A stretch of 64,000 nucleotides of DNA from Mesorhizobium huakuii (GCF_014189455.1 NZ_CP050296.1:3654001-3718000); one strand, 5' to 3'; positions 18,984-27,554 are shown, numbered from the stretch's first letter. Notes: generated from the sequence alone by a model not told the origin. Program-made: numbers and translations.

Positions 18984-20180
18984 ATGCAGGATTTGAAGCA
19001 GCGGCCAGTATCCGTCTTCCGCGAATTCCTCGACAGCGAGGCGGCCGGCGGCATCATCCTGATGGTGGCGGCGGCCCTTGCGTTGATCGTCGCCAATTCA
19101 CCGCTCGCCGAAACCTATTTCTCCGTCCTCCATGCCTATCTCGGCCCGCTCAGCGTCTCGCACTGGGTCAATGACGGGCTGATGGCGGTGTTCTTCCTGC
19201 TCGTCGGGCTGGAGATCAAGCGCGAGATGATGGACGGCCAGCTGTCGACCTGGCCGCGCCGGGTCCTGCCCGGCATTGCCGCGGCCGGCGGCATGGTGGT
19301 TCCGGCACTGGTCTATGTCTTGATCAATCGCAACAACGGGCCGGCACTCTCCGGCTGGGCGATCCCGACCGCCACCGACATCGCCTTTGCGCTCGGCGTT
19401 CTGTCGCTGCTCGGCAGCCGCGTGCCGGCCTCGCTGAAAGTCTTCCTGACCGCGCTCGCCATCATCGATGATCTTGGCGCCGTCATCATCATCGCCATCT
19501 TCTACACCAGCGGCCTGTCGCTCGCCTATCTCGGTGCCGCCTTCGCCGTCATTGCGGTGCTTGTCGTGCTCAACCGCATGCGGGTGATGACGCTGGTGCC
19601 CTATCTCGTGCTCGGCGCCATCCTGTGGGTCTTGGTGCTGAAATCGGGCGTCCACGCCACGCTGGCCGGCGTCGCGCTGGCGCTGACCATTCCGCTCGAA
19701 CGCTCCGCCGGGATCGGCCATGATCTCGACCATTCGCCGCTGCACCGGCTCGAGCACGGCCTGCACAAAATCGTGCCCTTCTTCGTCATCCCGATCTTCG
19801 GTTTCGCCAATGCCGGCGTTTCGCTTGCCGGCCTGAGTTTTGGCGCGCTGATCGAGCCGTTGACGCTGGGCGTCGCCGCCGGCCTCGTGGTCGGCAAGCT
19901 GGTCGGCGTGTTCGGCTCCTCGGCACTTGCCATAAGGCTTGGCCTGGCCGATCTTCCCGCCCATGCCGGCTGGTCGCATATGATCGGCATCTCGCTGCTC
20001 TGCGGCATCGGCTTCACCATGAGCCTGTTCATCGGCCTGCTCGCCTTCGCCAGCGATGTCGCCCTGCAGGACGCGGTCAAGGTCGGCATCCTCGCCGGCT
20101 CCTTCATCGCCGCCATACTCGGCGCCGCGGTGCTGCTGATGGCGCCGGCGGCTGGCGGGGTGGAAGAAGAGACGGAGTAG
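18984..20180 (+). CDS. nhaA: Na+/H+ antiporter NhaA
   Basis: A 398-residue inner-membrane antiporter with about twelve helices. The ion-binding pair is present as AIIDDLGAV (Asp162-Asp163), and the unwound-helix assembly motif as [13 protein letters not shown] with Asp132. [14 protein letters not shown] near residue 69 is also typical. NhaA exchanges two protons for one sodium ion and supports salt and alkaline tolerance. The ATG at 18984 is preceded by GGAGG; an upstream ATG at 18960 lacks one. The short acidic tail ends EEETE. Confidence 0.97.
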   Translation: MQDLKQRPVSVFREFLDSEAAGGIILMVAAALALIVANSPLAETYFSVLHAYLGPLSVSHWVNDGLMAVFFLLVGLEIKREMMDGQLSTWPRRVLPGIAAAGGMVVPALVYVLINRNNGPALSGWAIPTATDIAFALGVLSLLGSRVPASLKVFLTALAIIDDLGAVIIIAIFYTSGLSLAYLGAAFAVIAVLVVLNRMRVMTLVPYLVLGAILWVLVLKSGVHATLAGVALALTIPLERSAGIGHDLDHSPLHRLEHGLHKIVPFFVIPIFGFANAGVSLAGLSFGALIEPLTLGVAAGLVVGKLVGVFGSSALAIRLGLADLPAHAGWSHMIGISLLCGIGFTMSLFIGLLAFASDVALQDAVKVGILAGSFIAAILGAAVLLMAPAAGGVEEETE

Positions 20181-20204
20181 GGGCGCGGTTCGTAGTACTG
20201 CGAG

Positions 20205-20717
20205 CTACTCGCTCTCCCCCTCGAGCGCCGGCACCGACACCCCGGCCAGTTCCGCCGCCAGCAGCCGCGCCGCACCGGCACGGGCGATGCGCAGCATCAG
20301 CGCCTTGCGCGTTGCCGCTGCCATGCGATGCTCCGGCGCATCGCGCAGGATTTCGGCGCCGTAGCCGTCGGAAAGGATGAAGCCGCACTCTTCGGGGAAG
20401 ATGTCCGCCGGCACGCCAGGATGGGTGGCGAAGAAGAAGCGGTCGGAGTGCAGCCGGTAGTCAGGCCATTTGCGGTCGACCTTGAAATCCTCGATCGAGG
20501 ATTTGATCTCGATGATCCAGATGTCGCCCTGCCGGGTCAGCGCCACGAGGTCGGCGCGGCGGCCCGTGGCCAGCGACAATTCAGGCAGCACATGCGCGCC
20601 CATTTCCATGAGCAGCCGCTGCACCCCGCGTCGCACCAGCATGGCGCGTTCGGACTGTCGGCCGTCGATGAGGGGATTGATTGCGATAGGGGAAATGATC
20701 GGCATGGCAGGCACCAT
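20205..20717 (-). CDS. mmcB: MmcB-family DNA repair protein
   Basis: A protein of about 170 residues with the pattern of a PD-(D/E)XK nuclease-like fold: RADLVALTRQGDIWIIEIKSS gives the D...ExK arrangement, and WPDYRLHSDRFFFAT follows. This is the MmcB family (formerly DUF1052), first linked to DNA damage repair in Caulobacter and confined mostly to alphaproteobacteria. It is convergent with nhaA. Two in-frame ATGs (20717 and 20705) are possible and neither has a clear ribosome binding site. Confidence 0.85.
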   Translation of the reverse strand: MVPAMPIISPIAINPLIDGRQSERAMLVRRGVQRLLMEMGAHVLPELSLATGRRADLVALTRQGDIWIIEIKSSIEDFKVDRKWPDYRLHSDRFFFATHPGVPADIFPEECGFILSDGYGAEILRDAPEHRMAAATRKALMLRIARAGAARLLAAELAGVSVPALEGESE

Positions 20718-20931
20718 GCCAGATTTTGTTCACGGTTTGAACCCTTTTTACGATCGAGATTATCTGGTTGACAAACCCAAAGTGAAATAGGAATATAATC
20801 CTTAAGGCCGATACTGATTTGACTCGCTAACCGATTGTCGGAAGCGTACAGTCCGTGTGTCGCCCGCCTCCAACGGCAAACGGGCGCTTGAAAGAGTCGA
20901 TCACGCTTTCGCCCAATCGGGAGTATGCGAG

Positions 20932-21150
20932 ATGACCATTCGCGGAACGGCTGACGAAATACAGTTGGCAACACTTACCAGGATTTTGGACGACTATTGC
21001 GAGCAAGCAGGCATTGAGGGCTCGCACCCGGCGCGTGAGCATTTGGCACGCCGCTTGATCGCTCTATTCAGCGGCGGCATCGATAGACCGGACGATATCC
21101 GGATGGCTCTCGACAGTGCATCGAATGGTTGGCAGACCAATCATATCTGA
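20932..21150 (+). CDS. Small conserved hypothetical protein
   Basis: A 72-residue soluble, mostly helical protein beginning MTIRGTADEIQLATLTR. It has a segment SHPAREHLARRLIALFSGG, and it ends shortly after SASNGWQ. I recognise the type as a short protein recurrent in rhizobia but know no function. The ATG at 20932 follows GGGAG; the frame is open further upstream to 20857 but that part is not protein-like. It faces the receiver-protein gene tail to tail. Confidence 0.65.
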   Translation: MTIRGTADEIQLATLTRILDDYCEQAGIEGSHPAREHLARRLIALFSGGIDRPDDIRMALDSASNGWQTNHI

Positions 21151-21162
21151 GGGCTACCCAGC

Positions 21163-21558
21163 CTAATCCGAATTGCCCAGGTTCACCGGCTGCTGATTTA
21201 GCAGCGTAGACAGCGCTGTAATGATCTGAGGCAGGAAGAACGGCTTGGTGATCATCACGCTTTCTGGAACGCCCTCGGCACCCCAATGGATAGCGCTGTC
21301 CCCGCTCATGTAGACCACCGGAATGGTTGGAATGGCTTGCCGCAAATGCTTGGCCACCTCCCACCCGGATTGTCCGTTGCCCAACCGTATGTCCGTGATC
21401 AGGCCCTTGAACTTACCAGGCTCAGCGTCGAAAGCGGCCAACGCCTGCACCGCATCTGTGACAGCAACGACTTCGAAGCCGGCTTCATGTAGCGCCGTCT
21501 CGACATCGAGCAGGATTAGTGGCTCGTCTTCAACGACCAGAACCATCCCGACCATCAT
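21163..21558 (-). CDS. Stand-alone receiver (CheY-like) response regulator
   Basis: A 131-residue single receiver domain with no output domain. The acidic pocket is in VLVVEDEPLILLDVE, the phospho-acceptor aspartate in GLITDIRLGNGQSGWEV, the conserved threonine/serine position in VVYMSGDS and the lysine in VMITKPFF. Short receivers of this type in rhizobia often act in phosphorelays or in the general stress response. No kinase is encoded beside it. The start has two adjacent ATGs (21558 and 21555). Confidence 0.9.
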   Translation of the reverse strand: MMVGMVLVVEDEPLILLDVETALHEAGFEVVAVTDAVQALAAFDAEPGKFKGLITDIRLGNGQSGWEVAKHLRQAIPTIPVVYMSGDSAIHWGAEGVPESVMITKPFFLPQIITALSTLLNQQPVNLGNSD

Positions 21559-21586
21559 TTGTTAAATACCCCGCAAGTTGCGCATC

Positions 21587-21614
21587 ACTACGCGCACAAC
21601 CCGGTATTGGTTCC
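21587..21614 (-). promoter_or_regulatory. Candidate EcfG-type promoter for the receiver gene
   Basis: On the minus strand GGAACC (21614-21609) and CGTAGT (21592-21587) are separated by 16 bases and lie 28 bases upstream of the start codon. This approximates the alphaproteobacterial general-stress consensus GGAAC-N16/17-CGTT, with one mismatch in the -10 part. The assignment is by pattern only. Confidence 0.35.
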
Positions 21615-21874
21615 GTCTCATTGATTGTCGGAAACGTACGACGCTACCCAGCCGCAGGAGGCCGCACCTGTCCTGTGATATTCCACCGGATGAACGACGC
21701 ATCCTTCCCGGGACACCCACCGGCTCTCACTGGCGCAAGGAAAGTAGAAACATCTGAGGCGATTGGCATTTCATAACCCTACAGCCGAATGGAGGCCCGT
21801 GGGGAACCAGTAGGAGGGAAGTCGAGTTCATCCGGTGGAACGCCACAGGATCGGTGTGCCCCTACGGCTGGGGA

Positions 21875-22042
21875 TCAGTTCGACTCACGCTGGAGAACTC
21901 TTTGTCTTTCGAGGAACCGCTTGACGTGTTCCCCCCACTCCGCAGCCGTTGTTTTGTGCTCTTGAGCGTATGTTTCGAAAGCCCTGCGCAGAGCGTCCAG
22001 GTCCAAAGCCCAAAACTGCTTGTCTTTATCGTCGTTCAACAT
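21875..22042 (-). CDS. Hypothetical 55-residue protein
   Basis: A short open frame beginning MLNDDKDKQFWALDLDALRR and continuing as a charged amphipathic helical peptide with AAEWGEHVKRFLER, ending QRESN. Composition and helical periodicity look like real protein rather than noise. The frame is open upstream of the ATG for about 13 codons (reading AYRRHNGLGDA) to a stop, without another start codon, so the true gene may have been longer and damaged. The ribosome binding site is weak (GGGTGA). No function is proposed. Confidence 0.45.
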   Translation of the reverse strand: MLNDDKDKQFWALDLDALRRAFETYAQEHKTTAAEWGEHVKRFLERQRVLQRESN

Positions 22043-22890
22043 AGCGTCACCCAGCCCATTGTGCCGACGGTATGCCCTTCAAATCAAGCCTTCAAGAACC
22101 GATCCTGACTTCTTTTGGGTGTATCGGCTCTGTCAAATATTCATCCCGTGGAACAGCACAGGGCAGGTGCTGCCCTTACAACTGAGCAGTCTGTGGACGG
22201 GACTTCAGTCTTAATTGAGCTATTTCTAATATGAATATAGTTTGGGCAGTGCGGAGACGATCCCAAAAGCCTGACCCGCAACGACCCGGCACGACCCCAC
22301 GTCCCCCCGACTGCGAGCGTGCCGGGTCGTTCCTACTGGGTGCGTGGCAAGCGGATTGGCGGACCTGTCGGCACCGTACCTCAGTGGAAACCAGCATGCA
22401 CTGTCCGACGCGCGCGGCGGACGAACTGGGGGCTTGATCCCTTGCACGGCGACCCTATGTCGGGGCGAACGACTTTCACTCTTCTTTGGAAGACGGCAGG
22501 ATTTATTTGGAAAGTTGCGGGACTAAAGTCTTGCGTGCAGATGCACAAAGGTCTGAGAGGACTGGTTAGGTTCCGTTAATGTCCATTGGACGTTCCGTTA
22601 CTTTAGTTAGTAGGCATATAAGGATTGACGCTCGGGAATGTGCCCGCGGAATGGCCGGCGCAGTTTGCGCTTTGGTCTATAGGGGCTGCACCGGCCATTG
22701 CGGGTGTGGGCTTTTGGGTAGAGTTGTCCCCGCGTCGATCAATCTATATGTATATTAGCAATCACGCAAATAAGACTGAAGTCCCTTGTTCCTCCGGATA
22801 TGGCTGCATCGAGCAGGCAGTTCAACGGGTCGATTGTCTGCAGTCTCTGGCTTTTCGGGGCGATCCTATGTTTGACAGATATGGTCTAGA
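22043..22890. other. Gene-poor stretch between the 55-residue ORF and the SMR gene
   Basis: About 850 bases of lower GC content than the flanks, with no open frame that looks like protein on either strand. Visible structure: a small hairpin AGGGCAG-GTG-CTGCCCT at 22160-22176, a 14-bp perfect inverted repeat at 22280-22331, and a near-palindrome around GTCCATTGGAC near 22579. The composition and lack of genes suggest decayed or foreign DNA, or an unrecognised RNA. I could not find a tRNA or an integrase that would mark an island. Confidence 0.5.
22280..22331. repeat. Perfect 14-bp inverted repeat
   Basis: AACGACCCGGCACG at 22280-22293 is followed 24 bases later by its exact reverse complement CGTGCCGGGTCGTT at 22318-22331. 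No T-run follows on either strand, so an intrinsic terminator is not indicated. It lies inside the gene-poor stretch. Confidence 0.6.
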
Positions 22891-23223
22891 TCAATGGGCA
22901 CTGGTCCTGGACAACAGGTTTAGAACCAGCACGCCAGCCAGGATCAGGCCCATGCCAATGAGGCCCGCAGCATCCGGCCTTTGCCCATAGACAATCCAGC
23001 CGACCAGCGCGACAAGGACGATGCCGCCGCCCGCCCACACAGCGTAGGCGATGCCGATCGGTATCCGGTCCAAAACCTGCGCGAGGAAGAAGAACGCTGC
23101 CGCGTAACCGAGCAGCACCACGATCGACGGGCCAAGCCTGGTGAAGCCCTCCGAGGCTTTCATCGCGCTCGTTGCGATGACTTCGGCGACAATGGCCAGG
23201 GCAAGAATGGCATAAGCAGGCAC
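22891..23223 (-). CDS. Small multidrug resistance (SMR/EmrE-type) exporter
   Basis: A 110-residue, four-helix inner-membrane protein. The essential membrane glutamate is Glu14 in [20 protein letters not shown], a sequence very close to Emr[11 protein letters not shown] matches the third-helix motif. EmrE-type SMRs exchange protons for quaternary ammonium compounds or other cations; the guanidinium-specific Gdx/SugE branch normally differs in the first helix, so the drug-exporter branch is favoured. The start is a GTG at 23223 with GGAGG seven bases upstream. That binding site can pair with a complementary CCTCC. Confidence 0.88.
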   Translation of the reverse strand: MPAYAILALAIVAEVIATSAMKASEGFTRLGPSIVVLLGYAAAFFFLAQVLDRIPIGIAYAVWAGGGIVLVALVGWIVYGQRPDAAGLIGMGLILAGVLVLNLLSRTSAH

Positions 23224-23228
23224 GGCGA

Positions 23229-23248
23229 ACCTCCATCGATTGGGAGGT
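23229..23248 (-). promoter_or_regulatory. Hairpin covering the SMR ribosome binding site
   Basis: On the minus-strand transcript ACCTCC, an 8-base loop (CAATCGAT) and GGAGGT form a perfect 6-bp stem whose 3' arm is the Shine-Dalgarno sequence of the SMR gene. Such pairing could lower translation until melted or bound by a ligand. The loop lacks the ACGR tetraloop of guanidine-II (mini-ykkC) riboswitches, so it is not that class. Confidence 0.4.
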
Positions 23249-23316
23249 ATCTAATGATCAGAGGCCAATGGCGCCGTCACGTTCACTTTCTCGTGATCTC
23301 TATCTGGGCATGGCCC

Positions 23317-23739
23317 TCAGGCGGACTGTGCAGCGGCCTCATCGCCAGGCGCCGCAGCCCCCGCCATGTCATCCAGGATCGGGCAGTCCGGCCTGTTGTC
23401 GCCATGGCAGGCATGGATCAGTTTCTGCAGGGTCGAGCGCATCGACTGCAGCTCGCGCACCTTCTCCTCGATCGCCGTGACATGGGCGGCGGCGATCTCG
23501 CGCACGTCGGCACTGGCGCGGCCGCGATCCTGGTAGAGCGCCATCAGCTGGCGGCAATCGTCGATGGAAAAGCCGAGGTTGCGCGCGCGGCGCAGGAAGG
23601 CCAGCCGGTGGATGTCGTCGCCGGAGTAATCGCGGTAGCCGTTGGCGGCGCGCGCCGGCGCGATCAGGCCGATCTCCTCATAGTAGCGGATGGTCTTGGC
23701 CGGCAGGCCGGACCGCTGGGCTGCATCACCGACGTTCAT
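23317..23739 (-). CDS. cueR: Copper-responsive MerR-family regulator CueR
   Basis: A 140-residue MerR-type activator. The N-terminal winged helix begins MNVGDAAQRSGLPAKTIRYY. The C-terminal metal loop has CHGDNRPDCP with Cys111 and Cys119, the same spacing as the Cu(I) ligands Cys112 and Cys120 of CueR. CueR bends the copA promoter to activate it when copper is bound. A matching operator stands 9.7 kb away upstream of the copper ATPase gene. The gene is transcribed away from the L,D-transpeptidase gene and is followed by the SMR gene on the same strand. Confidence 0.9.
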   Translation of the reverse strand: MNVGDAAQRSGLPAKTIRYYEEIGLIAPARAANGYRDYSGDDIHRLAFLRRARNLGFSIDDCRQLMALYQDRGRASADVREIAAAHVTAIEEKVRELQSMRSTLQKLIHACHGDNRPDCPILDDMAGAAAPGDEAAAQSA

Positions 23740-23967
23740 GACTGATCCTCGATTCCAGGTAACCGTTTGATGTCGCCTCCATTGAATTTCCTACACAATC
23801 CGGTGAGGGCTGTTGCTGAAATGCCATAGTGAGACGCTTACCAGCATGTAGGGCCACGCATATAGGCATCGTGCGCTTGGCAAGCAAAGCAAATGCCAGC
23901 ATGAATGATGATCAAGAAAGCGGTCGACTCGTGCCGCTGACATTTGGGCGGGGCTCCGGATCACCAC

Positions 23968-24585
23968 ATGCGCATGAAGTCGCTTGCAATAATTGCCGCG
24001 TTGGCGCTGTCCACGGCCATCGCCGGTTGCAGCACCATTGGCGGGCAGATCTTCTCCAACGACTACGGCGCCGTGACCGATGCTGGTTACCAACTGCCGC
24101 GCATCCCGATTGAAAAAGTGCCGAGGCAGTTCCACCGGCAGGAAGTCAATTACGATACCAAGGAAAAGCCCGGCACCATCATCGTCGATACGCAGAACAA
24201 GTTCCTCTACTTCGTCGAGGGCGACGGCTTGGCCATCCGCTACGGCATCGGTGTCGGCCGCGAGGGCTTCGAATGGCATGGTACCGCCCATATCGCGCTG
24301 AAGCGCGAATGGCCGACCTGGACGCCGCCGCGTGAAATGATCAGGCGGCAGCCGGAGCTGGCCAAGTTCGCCGATGGCATGGAGCCGGGCCTGAAGAACC
24401 CGCTCGGCGCGCGCGCCATGTACCTGTTCAACAAGGGCGGCGACATGGGCTACCGCCTGCACGGCAGCCCGGAATGGAATTCGATCGGCAAGGCGATGTC
24501 GTCCGGCTGTATCCGGCTGATGAACCAGGACATCATCGATCTCTACGACCGCACCTCGGTCGGCGCCAAGGTCATCGTGATGTAA
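23968..24585 (+). CDS. L,D-transpeptidase lipoprotein (ErfK/YbiS/YcfS/YnhG)
   Basis: A 205-residue protein with a lipoprotein signal peptide: a hydrophobic stretch LAIIAALALSTAIAGC, with the lipid-attached Cys at residue 21. The YkuD catalytic motif is YRLHGSPEWNSIGKAMSSG followed by CIRLMN, with His165 and the nucleophile Cys181. Such enzymes make 3-3 peptidoglycan cross-links, abundant in Rhizobiales, or attach lipoproteins to the wall. In-frame ATGs stand at 23968 and 23974; either gives a good signal peptide. It is followed by an intrinsic terminator. Confidence 0.9.
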   Translation: MRMKSLAIIAALALSTAIAGCSTIGGQIFSNDYGAVTDAGYQLPRIPIEKVPRQFHRQEVNYDTKEKPGTIIVDTQNKFLYFVEGDGLAIRYGIGVGREGFEWHGTAHIALKREWPTWTPPREMIRRQPELAKFADGMEPGLKNPLGARAMYLFNKGGDMGYRLHGSPEWNSIGKAMSSGCIRLMNQDIIDLYDRTSVGAKVIVM

Positions 24586-24672
24586 GGGCCACGATCCCTC
24601 GCGGGATCATGGTCAACGAGAAGACAAGTTTCGTACGCGGACCGTCTAGGCAACAACGGACGTCCCAAACAG

Positions 24673-24700
24673 AAAACCGGGCAATTCGGCCCGGTTTTTT
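24673..24700 (+). terminator. Rho-independent terminator after the L,D-transpeptidase gene
   Basis: AACCGGGC (24675-24682), a 6-base loop AATTCG and GCCCGGTT (24689-24696) form a perfect 8-bp stem that runs into TTTTTT (24695-24700). A-residues before the stem make it partly bidirectional, so it may also serve the NIPSNAP gene from the other side. Confidence 0.88.
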
Positions 24701-24732
24701 GTTGTTTGCTCGATGCGACGCCTGCTCGGCGG

Positions 24733-25059
24733 TCAGGACACCGCCGAGAACGAAGTGGGAACCAAGATTTGGTTGGTGATTGTCTCGGTGATCTGGCCAT
24801 CACGCTCGGAATCTTCCCGCGCCTGCGTCCATGCGGGGTCCTTCACGAACGCCGTCCAGCGCTCTTCGCGTTCGGCCAGCGATTCCCATGCCAGCATGTA
24901 GGTCAGTTCGTTGTTCGAAGCACCGATCAGCGTGGTAAAGAAACCCGCTTGGCGGATACCGTGCTTTTCCCATAATTTGAGGGTGATCTTGTCGAAGCGA
25001 TCAAGAAGCGCCGGCAAGCGTCCGGGCAAAGCCCGGTAAACCCGAAGTTCGTAGATCAT
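24733..25059 (-). CDS. NIPSNAP-family protein
   Basis: A 108-residue protein, the size of a single NIPSNAP domain (a ferredoxin-like alpha/beta barrel). It begins MIYELRVYRALPGRLPALL, and later has GFFTTLIGASNNELTYMLAW and an EREERWTAF segment, all typical. The molecular function of bacterial NIPSNAPs is unknown; some are linked to oxidative or quinone chemistry. It ends at the bidirectional-looking terminator. Confidence 0.85.
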   Translation of the reverse strand: MIYELRVYRALPGRLPALLDRFDKITLKLWEKHGIRQAGFFTTLIGASNNELTYMLAWESLAEREERWTAFVKDPAWTQAREDSERDGQITETITNQILVPTSFSAVS

Positions 25060-25141
25060 TTTGGAGTTCCTTCGGATCGATGCGCCGGAAGCGAAGAAAA
25101 TCGGACCAGATGGTCAGCAGGGTAGAATTATCAAAGGGGCG

Positions 25142-25711
25142 TCAGGAGACCTGCTCGACCTGCTGTACCTCCGGCACGAAGTGACGCAGGAGGTTCTGGA
25201 TGCCGTGCTTCAGCGTCGCCGTCGACGACGGGCAACCGGCGCAGGCGCCCTTCATGTGCAGGAACACCGTGCCGTTCTCGAAGCCGCGGAAGGTGATGTC
25301 GCCGCCATCCTGGGCCACCGCCGGGCGCACCCTGGTGTCGAGCAGTTCCTTGATGGTGATGACGAGTTCCTCGTCCGCCTTGTCGTAGAATTCGCCGGTC
25401 TGGCTGGTCTCGGCGGCCGGGCCGGCCTTGGCCATGACAGGCGCGCCGGACATGAAATGCTCCATGATGGCGCCCAGGATCGCCGGCTTCAGGTGCTGCC
25501 AGTCAGGACCGTCCTTGGTCACGGTGATGAAGTCGTAGCCGAAGAAGACGCCGGTGACGCCGGGAATCTCGAACAGCCGGCCGGCCAGCGGCGAGGCCGT
25601 TGCCGCACTGTCGGCATCGCGGAAGTCGGCGGTGCCTTCCAGCAGCACTTCCTTGCCGGGCAGGAATTTCAGCGTCGCCGGATTGGGCGTCGATTCGGTC
25701 TGGATGAACAT
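25142..25711 (-). CDS. NifU-like iron-sulfur scaffold protein (NfuA/NFU1 type)
   Basis: A 189-residue protein with an N-terminal Nfu-N domain, beginning MFIQTESTPNPATLKFLPG, and a C-terminal NifU domain. The cluster-binding pair is GACAGCPSST with Cys157 and Cys160. This arrangement is the alphaproteobacterial and mitochondrial NFU1 form, which carries [4Fe-4S] clusters to client enzymes. The ATG at 25711 has GGAG eight bases upstream; a longer frame to 25738 is less likely. Downstream lies the NIPSNAP gene. Confidence 0.93.
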   Translation of the reverse strand: MFIQTESTPNPATLKFLPGKEVLLEGTADFRDADSAATASPLAGRLFEIPGVTGVFFGYDFITVTKDGPDWQHLKPAILGAIMEHFMSGAPVMAKAGPAAETSQTGEFYDKADEELVITIKELLDTRVRPAVAQDGGDITFRGFENGTVFLHMKGACAGCPSSTATLKHGIQNLLRHFVPEVQQVEQVS

Positions 25712-25857
25712 GGCCGTCTCCGTGCCCGTTTCGGGCAACTAGTTTGGAATAGTTCTAAATAGGCTCTATCGGCTGGACATTCAAGCGAAACGCGTCGCTG
25801 GAAAGGCTAGCTGGCGGAATGTTTTTGCTGGCTGGGGCAGAGAATCCCGGGCGGGCT

Positions 25858-26349
25858 TCAGGCGAGGCTGTCGATCTCCTCGTCGGACAGATTCTGCGGC
25901 ACCACTGTGACAGGAATGGGGAAGGCCGCGCCCTTGCCGGCCACTGCGCCGACCAGCGGTCCCGGGCCTTCCTTGCCGGCGCCGGCCGCCAGCACCAGGA
26001 TGGCGATGTCCTGGTCTTCCTCGATCAGTTTGTGGATCTCTTCCGTCGGCTTGCCTTCGCGCACCACCATTTCCGGCTCGATGCCAAGCTTCTGGCGCAC
26101 CTTGTTGGCGTGGCCGTCGAGAGCCGCGCGCGCCGTGGCGTTGGCTTCCTCGCGCATGATCTTCTCGACGCCCAGCCAGTGCTGGAAATCGTCCGGCACG
26201 ATGACATAGAGCAGCACCAGCGTGCCGCTGGTGCTCTGCGCCCGCTTCGAGGCGTAGGCGACGGCGCGCTCGCACTCGGGCGTGTCGTCGATGATCGTCA
26301 GGAACTTCCTGCGATGGCCGGCTTCACGGCTGAGGCGTTTGGAGACCAT
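25858..26349 (-). CDS. Universal stress protein (UspA family)
   Basis: A 163-residue single Usp domain. It begins with a basic leader and then FLTIIDDTPECERAVAYASK, the usual first strand and helix. The later part reads DIAILVLAAGAGKEGPGPL, near where ATP-binding Usp proteins have G-2X-G-9X-G-S/T; here the glycines are present in altered spacing, so nucleotide binding is uncertain. It lies between trpS and the NfuA gene on the same strand. General stress survival is the family role. Confidence 0.85.
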   Translation of the reverse strand: MVSKRLSREAGHRRKFLTIIDDTPECERAVAYASKRAQSTSGTLVLLYVIVPDDFQHWLGVEKIMREEANATARAALDGHANKVRQKLGIEPEMVVREGKPTEEIHKLIEEDQDIAILVLAAGAGKEGPGPLVGAVAGKGAAFPIPVTVVPQNLSDEEIDSLA

Positions 26350-26396
26350 GTCTATCTACTCGATGCGTTTTCGGCCGCAATCTGCCACCCGCGCCA

Positions 26397-26416
26397 GCCG
26401 GCCGCAAGCGGCCGGC
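26397..26416. other. GC-rich hairpin between trpS and the universal stress gene
   Basis: GCCGGCCGC and GCGGCCGGC form a perfect 9-bp stem around AA. No T-run follows in the direction of transcription, so a Rho-independent terminator is not shown; it could still slow polymerase or stabilise an mRNA end. Confidence 0.5.
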
Positions 26417-26453
26417 CTTGTGCCAGTATGGTGCGGTGCACTGGCGATGCAGA

Positions 26454-27521
26454 TCAGCCCTGCAGCAGGCCGATGATGTCGCGCACGGTTTTCATGGTGG
26501 TCTCGGCCAGCACGCCGGCGCGTTCGCCGCCGTCCTTGAGCACCGCGTCGACATAGGCGCGGTCGCCTTCGATGCGCCGCATCTCGCTGGCGATCGGCGC
26601 CAGCTTCTCCACCGCGAGGTCGGCCAGCGCCGGCTTGAACACCGAAAACTGCTGGCCACCGAATTCCTTCAGCACGTCGGCCTTCGACATCTCGGCGAGG
26701 CCAGCATAGATGCCGACCAGGTTTTCCGCTTCCGGCCGGCTTTCCAGCCCGTCGACCTCGCTCGGCAAGGCTTCCGGATCGGTCTTGGCCTTGCGGATCT
26801 TCTTTGAGATAGTGTCGGCATCGTCGGTCAGATTGATGCGCGACAGGTCCGACGGGTCCGATTTCGACATCTTCTTCGACCCGTCGCGCAAGCTCATGAT
26901 GCGCGCCGCCGGGCCGCCGATGACCGGTTCGGTGATCGGGAAGAAGCCGTTCACCGTCTCCTCCCCGACCTGCATCTCGATGCCGACGCCAAGGCTGGCG
27001 ATGCGGCCCGAAAAATCATTGTTGAATTTTTGGGCGATGTCGCGGGTCAGCTCCAGATGCTGCTTCTGGTCCTCGCCCACCGGCACATGGGTGGCGCGGT
27101 AGAGCAGGATGTCGGCAGCCATCAGCGAGGGATAGGCGAGCAGGCCCAGCGAGGCATTTTCGCGGTCCTTGCCAGCCTTGTCCTTGAACTGCGTCATCTT
27201 GTTCATCCAGCCGATGCGCGCGACGCAGTTGAAAATCCAGGCAAGCTCGGCATGCTGCATCACCCGCGACTGGTTGAAGACGATGTGCTCCTTCGGGTCG
27301 ATGCCGGAGGCGAGGAAGGCGGCGGTGATCGAGCGCGTCTGGTCGGCAAGGTCCTCATGGACCAACTGCGCGGTCAGCGAATGCAGGTCGACGACGCAAT
27401 AGATGCAGTCGGACGTGTCCTGCAGCGCGACGAATTTCTTGATGGCGCCGAGATAGTTGCCGAGATGCAGATTGCCGGTCGGCTGGACGCCGGAGAAGAC
27501 GAGTGGCTTGAAGGCGGACAT
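26454..27521 (-). CDS. trpS: Tryptophanyl-tRNA synthetase
   Basis: A 355-residue class I synthetase. The HIGH-type motif is within [20 protein letters not shown] and the KMSKS motif is exact in [13 protein letters not shown]. The length fits TrpRS, which is usually 330-350 residues. The ATG at 27521 follows AGGAAA; an earlier in-frame ATG at 27533 is possible. It charges tRNA-Trp with tryptophan. It follows murJ on the same strand after a palindromic repeat. Confidence 0.97.
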   Translation of the reverse strand: MSAFKPLVFSGVQPTGNLHLGNYLGAIKKFVALQDTSDCIYCVVDLHSLTAQLVHEDLADQTRSITAAFLASGIDPKEHIVFNQSRVMQHAELAWIFNCVARIGWMNKMTQFKDKAGKDRENASLGLLAYPSLMAADILLYRATHVPVGEDQKQHLELTRDIAQKFNNDFSGRIASLGVGIEMQVGEETVNGFFPITEPVIGGPAARIMSLRDGSKKMSKSDPSDLSRINLTDDADTISKKIRKAKTDPEALPSEVDGLESRPEAENLVGIYAGLAEMSKADVLKEFGGQQFSVFKPALADLAVEKLAPIASEMRRIEGDRAYVDAVLKDGGERAGVLAETTMKTVRDIIGLLQG

Positions 27522-27554
27522 GGGTTTCCTCATGGCTTGTGGAGGGCCGTATAA

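Noticed and set aside
22226..22447. Short Arg/Pro-rich open frames on both strands around the 14-bp inverted repeat
   Set aside because: They have no start signals and their composition is that of noncoding sequence.
22625..22990. A 121-codon plus-strand open frame in the gene-poor stretch
   Set aside because: It has a TTG start without a ribosome binding site, overlaps the 3' end of the SMR gene, and its translation shows no protein-like pattern.
23229..23248. Guanidine-II (mini-ykkC) riboswitch ahead of the SMR gene
   Set aside because: That class needs two hairpins with ACGR loops; only one hairpin is present and its loop is CAATCGAT.
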